From Trichoderma breve (taxonomy: Eukaryota; Ascomycota; Sordariomycetes; Hypocreales; Hypocreaceae), in NCBI RefSeq assembly GCF_028502605.1, contig NC_079234.1, forward strand, positions 4,340,001 through 4,404,000: 64,000 nt of DNA, given 5' to 3'. A model generated the notes under the pieces. It had not been told where the DNA came from. It was given only the letters and a program-made list of their open reading frames with translations, and did not search any database. Position numbers and translations under genes: made by a program. Within the stretch, counting starts at the first letter, position 1; every line of letters begins with the position of its first letter. Positions 57,001 to 64,000 of the stretch are shown in pieces.

Positions 57001-57134
57001 GATGGCAGGTACAGAAAGCCAGAGCCTGATGAATGCTGGGGAATGACGAATATGTCGTAATTGCCTGGAGGCAGACCCGAACCCGACGACTTGGGCACCT
57101 CGCCATGCGGCGGAGGTGGTGGCGGCGCGCTCAT
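54048..57134 (-). CDS. membrane-anchored coiled-coil protein, unknown function
   Basis: Single exon, 1028 residues. Order of parts: Pro-rich start (MSAPPPPPPHGE), two hydrophobic segments at about 51-70 (FVAGFASALICVALFQAVAP) and 83-102 (GLTTLLLGVGIGAWALGRMQ), a Gly/Pro-rich and then Pro/Lys/Glu-rich disordered region (105-410), a long charged coiled coil (about 415-608) whose second half is a run of Ala-Glu-Ala-Lys repeats, a Ser-rich region, and a globular C-terminal domain (about 800-1028) starting DKVVIQSVYLFMNQF and ending MLETLGWVA. The plan suggests a membrane-tethered scaffold with a long stalk. I cannot name the family. The repeat codons also produce long antisense frames, which are not genes. 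No intron is needed. Confidence 0.8.
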   Translation of the reverse strand: MSAPPPPPPHGEVPKSSGSGLPPGNYDIFVIPQHSSGSGFLYLPSMQPNVNSFVAGFASALICVALFQAVAPAVKLWINGSSIGGTGLTTLLLGVGIGAWALGRMQTGGPAPASSSGDKGQGGGFGNGHGPHGANGGHGGFGGPNSGGRADPNAPPPPPPPHGRSTDGPPPPPRHDRSQGTWKSADAQPEETPRPPKHGSEPASSPSHRSPSQKGPPPPTPKSPLDTEKQRQRQPAPSEEKPAPEVEKPKKKKKKAPPAEEKNPIPEPERAPLKSELKQPGFEKMSPVFGRNSPELERKRPSSPEKKYPPPAESKPSLSPERKKSVPELAKIPDFDKKAAAGLEKMTATPKAASKLPRMPDLAPIPPFRPDPRPEKQTPLKPDTPVSPETKQQPPPPEPKLDQNPPPQPDMKKAETPKGTWEKAREEMRKKEEDRRLKEAEQKRRETAAKKLLELRAKEAKERQEREKEKLQKETEQQAREEAERHEAERRRKQEELELARQREREAREREAIEKEAKVLEAREREAKEREAREREAREREQQRKREAEIKAAAEKRAAADAKAAAEAKAATEAKIIADARAAVEARAAAEAKAAAEAKAAAEAKAAMPASRVGSTAYAYSSVGEKTAMWPNGRPPAPPPPSTSSPSVVSSATSRMSDESDRTERTERTERSERHERFDRGESPTKRPPPAAAPSEAPSSASRRSDPSARRSMPTPKSYVSSNSSYVESETYSYRPYDQPSKPQPQHQQHQQPPPYDQTPPNKPRHRKSTSSLTGSDASWAASQTTARTTPPPSIRSPYTTNDPDKVVIQSVYLFMNQFTKTPSSQLISGVGTVTDGLVLRITTEGLFIDDDVRGVPQREWDVKAWTLKLVEVWCLPHCLTAPPPSAGSTASKGSGFLHKMAGRSRSDRDGPAAFTGTEADLYLSEMLHACRECCRLGLCDRTFKNTNIPSSTGQTGEWKSKGLHVLRATLRDQEAKSYLFIVEETEGWKLAVGLQRLRRGTQVRQLGVASLPPSEARGMLETLGWVA

Positions 57135-59861
57135 GCCTGTCGATTAGTTTCCTCGGTCAAGATCTCTCGATGGGACGCTGTGTGGTATAGAATCTGCGCA
57201 GATGCTAAAATGTGAAGAATTGCAATCGCCTTTGGTCTATGAGCGCATCGAGAAAGCCATGGGAAACCGTGGTGAAAACTATTTCGCGACCGGAAACAGG
57301 AAACAAACGAAACCTGGCCAACATGTTAGATTCAAACTCGTCGCCACTTCGACAATGCCGCCGCGGGTGAAGCAATTCGTGAATTTTGCGACGGCAACGA
57401 GCCCCTCTGCCCAGGCAATGGGAAAAGGGGCCAAAGAGTGAGATGAAGGGGGAGCATCTCAGCGCTCTTTTGGGGTCCTAGCGGGATTCAACTAACCAAG
57501 ACAACAAACACCACAGAGAAACAAACGCCGGGCTCCAGATGACAAAAAAACACGCCGCACAGCCGTTTGGCTCTCCAATTAAGCAAAGGCGGGATCGAGT
57601 CGTCGCGTGTTCTTGACGAGATCGAGCAGGAGGCGTAGCCTCGACATGGGGCAGGCGAAATTAAATTTGAATTGAGGTTTTGGTGGCTACGAGCAAGTGG
57701 GGGTGGACAAGACGGATAAAAAGAGGTCCAGTGCTGTGATCTGCTGTGAGCACGAGAAAATCCAGCCTGGCGGATTGTTTACCTGGAGCAACGACGAGAT
57801 AGCGGCAGACCAGGGCTGCTAAGAGCCGGCTGGTCAGTTGGATGGACCCCTCCAGGGTTTGGGAGGGGCGGAAAGAGAAAAGACAGCGGCTGGGAGAAAG
57901 CCTGATGCCTCGACGGTTGGTTGCGCCGCTGTTCTAGTGGCTGGACGGCCCGGGGAAAACGTCACAGAGGCGCGCTAGGGGCCTGTAGGAGCTGGGTGGC
58001 AGCTGGAGGGTGCTGCAGCCGCTAAACGAGGTGCGCTATCAATTCCAACCTTGAACCTTGAATCCATGCTGCATGGCTCTCGACTCTCGTCATCATTCTT
58101 CATTCATGTTGTCAACAAATCCATGGATGTCTACAAGAGGCTTCCCCTGTCACTACACAATCGTTCGAAAAGAGGCCGAAAGAAGAACCGCTCGCCGAGA
58201 GAAAGACAGCCCGGGACAGCTCTTTACTGTACTCGTACGCGCCGTCTCTCTCCTCCTGCTCGCTGGGACGTTTCATGAGCATCTGCTGCCCATCAGCATC
58301 CACCAGCAGCCCCTCTTCCCAGCCATGGATTTCTGTCCCGCTTCAACCTGCATCTGCCTACATGTACTCCATATCTTCGCCTACATCTCACGCGTCCGCG
58401 TAACGCTTCTGTCCATTCACGAAGCCCAATTGCCGTCGCGACGTCGTTTCGCGGGTGCCAAAGCCCCGGTTCGCAAGAGGTCTTATTCCAATCGTGGCTC
58501 CTCGCTACCGCCAGGGCCTGCTTCTCTGGCCGTTGCAGAGTCCCCCACGACACCTGGATCCACTGATAACCCGTTTGACCGGACGAATCGACGAGAACTT
58601 GGTCGAAGCACTTTTGTTGATGCCGTGACCCATAGACTCTATATCGCCGCCGCTTTTCATGTGAAGTTGACGTGTCCAATGTGTGCTCGCAGCCAGCCGA
58701 AGTGCATGCAGAACCATGAATGCCAGGTCGGCATGTCACTGGCAGCGGCTGGTTCCTTGGAGATAGCGGCTGGCCAGGCTCAGAGTTGGAAAAACAAGTA
58801 GCGCTGTTGCCCAGCAACTACAGCTGATCCTGTCTTTGCCACTTCTAACAAGTGACGTATACTAGCAGACGCCGCAGCCGTTAGCGTGGCAATTGTAGGC
58901 TTCGAGTTTTTGACAGCGTTGTAGGTTGATTCCTTAGCCAACCTGACCAACTGACTCTTACAGCCTCCAACCTGCCCCCCCGGGTTTCGAGGCCTCGGAA
59001 TGGTGTCGTCAGGTGTTCTAGACCGTTGGCGACGGCTCCCTGATTGCCGCCCCGGTAGTTGGATGAATGATTGATTCGTGCAAGGACGCTCCCACGTCCC
59101 ATCCATGGCTGACTGGTTGGTATCACCGTGCCAAGCGCATATAGGCACTCATCACAGAGCGAGAGCGAATGACAGACCAAGTCTTACGAGATGGAATCCT
59201 GGGTGGCGGTGTGATGGCATATTTTTGGTTCACGTGCTGGATTTAACCAGCCACACCGTGACAGCGACAGCACGAGTCGACCTGTCTAAAAAGGACTGGC
59301 TGGACTAAGTCCTTGTGCCAGACTCGGGGCTCAACAAAACGGCCGACTAGACGTGGCCGTATTCGTATTGGTGATATTGCTTCGAGATCTCAACACATAC
59401 GCACAACAACCGAATTAACTCAGCTTCACGTTAGCATATCTACCTATTCAACAACGAGCCTCATAATAGTAACGGTATTGCGTAAATTGGAATTTATCGT
59501 TACAGCTGATATCATAGCGATTGACCATGTTAACCCCAATGCCAATGCCAAAAACAGATTGCGCCCCCGAAGCCTCAAGCCCCCTCCCGAAAGATCAAAC
59601 AAAAAAAAGTACATGATGCATGATGGTGAATGTTTTTCAACGTCTCGCTCGCTCGCTCCGTATGTCGTGTCTTCCCGCATTAATAAAGCAATAATCAAGA
59701 AAGGAGGTTTATGCCGGCTTCCCACCCAAAGAAAGAATCACAATCACCAACTCCCATACCCAAGCCAAAATGTTAAACAACGTCTGGAAAACCCAGAGCC
59801 AATAAGCCAAAACCCTCATTGCTAGCATCAATGCTTCAAAGGGAGCCATTATGGCAATGAG
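57135..59861. other. gene-free region
   Basis: Promoter of the coiled-coil gene on the left, 3' flank of the Vam7 gene on the right. A 247-codon frame at 58058-58801 (+) overlaps a 174-codon frame on the other strand; neither shows a domain, so neither is called. Confidence 0.45.
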
Positions 59862-60953
59862 TCACATCTTCTTAATGCGCCTGTTAGCGACCCTGACTTT
59901 GCCATCGACCCGATCGACGTCCTCGTCGAGCGAGTCCAAAAGCTCCGTCTGTCGTTCTACTTCCTCATTGATTTGAATGCCCATCTCTTTCTGCCTCCGT
60001 ATAATTGCGGCGAGCTGGTCGATTGCCTGGTCTTGGGATTGCATCTCCTGCTTCTGTAGCAGCAGCACGCCCTGGTTGTCGAGCTCCCTCGTTCGGTCTG
60101 TTTCGGGCAATGGGGCGCCTAGTACCCGACTCGATGTCGCAGGCTTGGCTGCCGCCAAGAAATTCGATCTGTTGGAAGAGGACGCCTGCACTTGGCTCAC
60201 ACTACCACCTCGACTGGGGGTCACCGACGAGCCAGGCATGGTGCTGGCAAGCTTATCCAGACCGTCTCGCTCCATCTTGGCGGCCGAGACAAGGTCGCGT
60301 CTTCGCCGTATCTCGCCTTCGCCCAGTCTCCCCGATTCCTGCATCTTGCGGAGGCCGTCCGAAAGGTTGTTAACCAGCCCGGAGGCTTTGACCAGCACTC
60401 TCTTGGCTGCCGCTGCCGACTCCGCCGCCGCTGTGAAATTGCCGCTGTCGGCCGCTCCGTCTCGTTTCGAAAGGCATTGTCTCGCTTCATGCAAACACTG
60501 CTTCACTTCCCTGTGAACATCCAGCCAGGCTCCCGGGTCAGCCACTCCTGAAGCTGTGCCAACCATACCTGCCGCCGACACTGTAGAGTTGCTCGTGCTA
60601 GAACTCGGCAGATTCAAGAACGTTCTCCAGGCTGAGGTGTCTCGCCATCTTCGATCCGGCGATTCCGCAATCACTCGCAGGTACTTTTCGAGGCCAAGCT
60701 GTCGCTCTCGCGTGAGCTCGGGCGAGTTGATGGTCGACCTGAGCCAATGCTTGCCGGGCAGGGGCAACGGCGGTGGAGCGCCAACTTGGCTGACCAAGGC
60801 GCTGTGGAGGGCGTCGAATTCGGAATATCGCTTCTGGACGATGAAGGAACGCAGCGGTAGGCGAAGACTGATGTTGTATAGCGTGTAGGGCTTCGATGAG
60901 CCTTCGTCAGAGACGCTCGTCGACGGTATCGCAATCTCGGGCGGTGGCGCCAT
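59862..60953 (-). CDS. vam7: vacuolar SNARE Vam7 (PX domain plus Qc-SNARE motif)
   Basis: Soluble Qc-SNARE that drives homotypic vacuole fusion and is brought to the vacuole by binding phosphatidylinositol 3-phosphate. Intronless, 363 residues. The PX domain covers about residues 5-120, with the lipid-binding RYSEFDALHSAL stretch and the Pro-rich loop PPPLPLPGKHWLRS. A helical linker follows, then the SNARE motif at about 298-360 (QSQDQAIDQLAAIIRRQKEM), with the zero-layer glutamine at about Gln335 in ERQTELLDSLDEDVD. There is no transmembrane segment, as expected for Vam7. The C-terminus ANRRIKKM matches the family. Confidence 0.93.
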   Translation of the reverse strand: MAPPPEIAIPSTSVSDEGSSKPYTLYNISLRLPLRSFIVQKRYSEFDALHSALVSQVGAPPPLPLPGKHWLRSTINSPELTRERQLGLEKYLRVIAESPDRRWRDTSAWRTFLNLPSSSTSNSTVSAAGMVGTASGVADPGAWLDVHREVKQCLHEARQCLSKRDGAADSGNFTAAAESAAAAKRVLVKASGLVNNLSDGLRKMQESGRLGEGEIRRRRDLVSAAKMERDGLDKLASTMPGSSVTPSRGGSVSQVQASSSNRSNFLAAAKPATSSRVLGAPLPETDRTRELDNQGVLLLQKQEMQSQDQAIDQLAAIIRRQKEMGIQINEEVERQTELLDSLDEDVDRVDGKVRVANRRIKKM

Positions 60954-62217
60954 GGCTTCTGTCGTTTCAAGGATCCGGCGACTTTTCCTGGTCTGTCTCG
61001 ATGCTAGGCCGGGGTGGTTCAGGTGATGGTGCTTTCTTTAGAGAATGAAGAGACAAGTGTTGTTCTCTCTCCTTGTTATAGCCAGCGTGTCGAGAATTTC
61101 TGGGCTCCCGGTGTCGTGGCAGCCTGTGATTAGAGTTTCGTGTACGGAGTAGGTAAGGTATGATGACGATGCAAGTGTCGGGACAAGGAGTGACGGCTCT
61201 GTGCTCGTACAAGTACTTCACTCATACGCGCACAAAGTGTGTGCTAACTGCACGGAACATGTATGGATCTTTGGGGGACTTTCAGTGGAACCGGCCCAGC
61301 TTTTAGTGCTTGCCAGCTGACGGCAGCCCCCGTAATACCGCTCAATCTGTCTTTGCTCAGGGCGAGCACTAACCGGTGGATACGCGACCCCTGCCTAGCA
61401 GCCATGGGAAGTTTAATTGACGGCCTGCCTGGTGTCTCTCCTACGTTGTCCGAGTACGAGAGTTAGTTGGAGCTGCAAACGAGTACGTCTGTGCAATACC
61501 GGACATCAGATGAGAGAGACAAAAAAGCCCTGAATACGGCGCATCTCGAAATCAACAGATGCGTGAAATTCAATAGCCCTAGGGCTAGGGATCATTTGGG
61601 ACAAGTGCCCCCCCAGATGGCGATGGCAATGCTGGAATGCTACTGGATACCGGGTAAGGACCACGTGCAGCTTCATGGCCAGGCACAGAGTCGGCATGCC
61701 ACGAATCTTGCTGTACCTTGCCGATGCAATGTGTCGCGTGCTTGTTGGCGGACCACATGCAATCCGAAAAGAGGCTGGAGTGCTGAATGTGAGCGAAAAG
61801 GGACGAGGATCCCTTTGCGAGTGCAACTGTGGATACGGCGTCGCATCTGGTGGCCGCGGTGCACTTGACCGCTTCTATAATTGGACATCCTCAGCGCTTC
61901 GTGGTTGAAGGATCCGAGGGATGTTCCTAGCTGACTGTGTTTTGATCCGGACAAATAAGAATAACACCAACCAACACAAAGACGTATTAATAGTAGTATT
62001 GTCCAAACAGTTGTACTAGTTTGCTCTATAGGATTCACACCCTAAGTCCTCTAACAAAAAAAAAAAAAAAAAGAAAGGTGTAAATTGCGGCACCCATGAA
62101 TGCTTCCATCACGCATGAACTGGCCATATGCTTTGAATCAACAACCCAAACCCTTCCAAATGCTCCCTCCCCATCCCCTTCTAAGCGATCAAATATCACG
62201 GTCCAATAGCTTCGTTT
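60954..62217. other. gene-free intergenic region
   Basis: Vam7 promoter on the left, EB1 3' flank on the right, with a run of 18 A at 62056-62073. No coding or RNA feature seen. Confidence 0.55.
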
Positions 62218-63187
62218 TTAAAAAGTCTCCTGGTCATCCAGACCCTCGGCCTCGGCTGGGATCTCGAAGCCCTCCTCCGTAGAGTACAGGATGTTCTGAA
62301 TGTGCTTGACCAGGCCATCCTCTTGCTTCTCCAGTTCAGGGTCCTCCTCCACAGCTTGCTGGATCAGCAATTCAATATCACGAAGCTTGCTAAAGTAGAA
62401 GTCTCGTTCGCGCTCCAGGCCGCCCACGCTCTCCTTCAAAGTCGCTATCTCCGCCTGCAGAGCTGCGGTGCCCGGGCCTGGTGCTGCCTTGGCGAGACGA
62501 GGGCCGGTGCTTGGGGTGGTACCGCCAACTCGTCGGGCAGCGGCGCTAGAGACAGCAGCCCTGGGCGCCGGTCCTGAACTGGCTGCGGGCGCACCGCCAG
62601 CCTTTCTTCGTGCAACAGCGTCGTAATCGTGGTCGGGGAAGTTGAGGTCCCAGAACTTCTTCGTCCATTGCAAGAACTCTAGGTTGTCCTGCATCTTACA
62701 TTTCACCAACGATTCGACGGGGATGGGCTTATCGACCTGGTGCTTGAGGAACGTGTCTATGTGGGCCGTTAGGACCTGGTCTGCGCGAAAAGGGGGCAAC
62801 CAATCCAGGGGGGAGTTGGGCAAAGGCACATACTCTGCAAAACTTTGAAGTTTTGGATGTAGGCGTAATCGCCGCTGACGTTGAACTTGACCTTGGACAT
62901 AGGCACGTCCATGTATATGCTGTCAAAGACCTGGCAGAGCGCGGCGCTGGAGAAGCTCGTGTCAGCTGTTTGTTTATATCGTAGCGGGGTTGTTCATCAG
63001 GCGGGGTGCCAAAAGAATACACTCACCCAGTTCCGCACTGCTCGACCTTGGTCATGTTAAGCTGAAGGAGGCTGTTCAGCCAATTGAGGAGCTCTTGTCT
63101 GTTGTCTGCGGTTAGCCAATAGCCCCCCTCTTGGCTCCTGAGAGCCTCGGCGCGCGGAGAGAGGGCGACATACCTGGATTCACCCAT
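62218..63187 (-). CDS. EB1-family microtubule plus-end protein (Bim1/Mal3)
   Basis: Tracks growing microtubule ends and recruits partners through its C-terminal domain. Four minus-strand exons, 63187-63174, 63098-63027, 62946-62834 and 62756-62218, join in phase to 245 residues. The calponin-homology domain covers about 1-110: RQELLNWLNSLLQLNMTKVE, GAALCQVFDSIY, YAYIQNFKVLQ and LVKCKMQDNLEFLQWTKKFW. The third intron (62833-62757) contains an in-frame ATG, so an unspliced frame appears to start inside it; removing it restores KVLQNTFLKHQ, as in other EB1 proteins. The C-terminal EB1 coiled coil (ERDFYFSKLRDIELLIQQAV) ends with the acidic tail GLDDQETF. The protein is slightly shorter than animal EB1. 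Divergent from the helicase gene, 476 bp apart. Confidence 0.93.
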
Positions 63188-63663
63188 TTTGTCAGGTTAT
63201 GTGATGCAAATAGAAAGTTAGGGCAACCGCTGGAATAGCTATCGCGACGAGAATGCGAAGTTTCAAAGGAGAGAATATAAAAAGGGCAGAGTGCAGATGC
63301 TGGGTATCGCCTAGAAAAGGGACTGCAGCAGCCGGTGTCGTGGCGCAGGGCAGCGAAATGAGGATGACAGGAGAAATTTATCCAGCTATTCGTTCGCGTG
63401 TTTGGATTGTCAAGGTCGTCCAGAGGCCTGTATTTTGACAGGGTCGTCCAATCAACGGTGGCGGGGTCGCTCGGAGAAACAGCTAGGGAGATAGCCGCTA
63501 ATCTACCGCCTTTAATAAGTGAGAGCTGCTTCACCGCCAAAATTTTCAAAAAACGGCAGAAAAAACGGCTTGGCGCAGAAAAGTCGCTGCTTCGAATTTT
63601 TGCTTGAGGCCCCGCCAGCATCGACAAGCTTCTGTAGCAATTGCGTTGCGAGAAATCCTCAAG
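63188..63663. other. shared divergent promoter, EB1 / Drs1-like genes
   Basis: A 476-bp region between two start codons on opposite strands. An A-rich block (63535-63600) lies just upstream of the helicase gene. No separate gene. Confidence 0.6.
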
Positions 63664-64000
63664 ATGGCGCCGTCACAGAAGAGATCAATTGAGGACGATT
63701 TTATCCATACCCTCTCGGATAACGACGACCAAATTGCCGAGGAAGAGCAGGTCGCCGTTCAGCCTCCCAAGAAGAAAGCAAAGACGAACAAGAAGTCGGC
63801 CAAGAAGAGCAAGGATGAGGAGCCTCAACCGGAAGAGACCGAAGGGGTCTGGGGACAGAAGGACGAGAACGATGGCGCTATGGACTCTGATTTCGAATTC
63901 ATGGTCGACGACGCTGGCGACCTCGGCGAGGATGAGTTTGAAGGATGGGGATTCGAAGGCGCAAAGAAGGGCATGGCCGTCGAGAAGGCCGGCGTCGACC
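63664..64000 (+). CDS. N-terminus of a Drs1-like DEAD-box RNA helicase (partial)
   Basis: Open from [20 protein letters not shown] to the end of the window, 112 codons, cut off by the window edge. The sequence is acidic with Lys-rich nuclear-localisation-like stretches ([17 protein letters not shown]), then [20 protein letters not shown] and [15 protein letters not shown]. From memory the last two blocks resemble the N-terminus of fungal Drs1, a helicase for 60S ribosome assembly. The catalytic core lies outside the window, so the assignment rests on this lead region only. Confidence 0.6.
   Translation, partial: MAPSQKRSIEDDFIHTLSDNDDQIAEEEQVAVQPPKKKAKTNKKSAKKSKDEEPQPEETEGVWGQKDENDGAMDSDFEFMVDDAGDLGEDEFEGWGFEGAKKGMAVEKAGVD

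Noticed and set aside
58058..58801. 247-codon open frame on the plus strand
   Set aside because: Overlaps a 174-codon frame on the opposite strand, has no domain, signal or coding rhythm, and no plausible splicing.
62218..62829. EB1 reading frame taken as starting at 62829 (MPLPNSPLDWLPPF)
   Set aside because: That start lies inside the third intron; the spliced form restores the conserved calponin-homology domain.

Overview
The window is nuclear DNA of a filamentous ascomycete. Genes carry short introns (62-81 bp, one of 293 bp) with GT...AG ends, intergenic spaces are wide, and the gene set is typical of Pezizomycotina: SCON2 and FWD1-type F-box/WD40 proteins, a WSC wall protein, Vam7, a GH55 glucanase, and NLR and HET genes. 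The GH55 1,3-beta-glucanase and the secreted cysteine-rich protein fit a hypocrealean such as Trichoderma, but that is inference. Exon joins below were worked out by hand from splice sites and reading phase.

Left part (1-17.6 kb) is mostly housekeeping: dynactin p62 (+), ribosomal protein eS7 (-), a WSC-domain GPI-type surface protein (+), twinfilin (+), the mitochondrial succinate/fumarate carrier (-), an AT-rich decayed stretch (12.5-13.6 kb), a small secreted cysteine-rich protein (+), and the sulfur-controller F-box/WD40 protein SCON2 (-).

The middle (about 18-35 kb) is an accessory island: sparse, often AT-rich, with decayed coding fragments near 20.5, 21.3 and 24.8 kb, an intronless MORN-repeat protein (-), a small two-segment membrane protein (+), a doubtful small spliced gene (-), an NB-ARC/TPR NLR (+), and 300 bp after it a HET-domain/ankyrin protein (+) followed by wrecked ankyrin repeats. 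Directly after these, at 32.86-34.49 kb, are four tandem diverged units. Each has a TATA-like box exactly 27 bp before a TTCAGTGAAG start element, a conserved AGTGAAG/CTTCACT pairing, a variable hairpin with apparent compensatory changes, a B-box-like GTTCGA and a T-run. I read these as an undescribed family of small RNAs transcribed by RNA polymerase III. This is the main discovery candidate.

The right part (35-64 kb) holds a secreted GH55 glucanase (-) whose frame stays open for 76 codons past its TAG stop, a long gene-free stretch (37.7-44.1 kb), an FWD1/beta-TrCP-type F-box/WD40 protein (-), a DUF7704-like membrane protein (+), an NADP-type zinc alcohol dehydrogenase (+), a WD40 protein whose start codon appears split by an intron (+), a large membrane-anchored coiled-coil protein (-), the vacuolar SNARE Vam7 (-), the microtubule plus-end protein EB1/Bim1 (-), and the start of a Drs1-like RNA helicase (+) that runs off the window.
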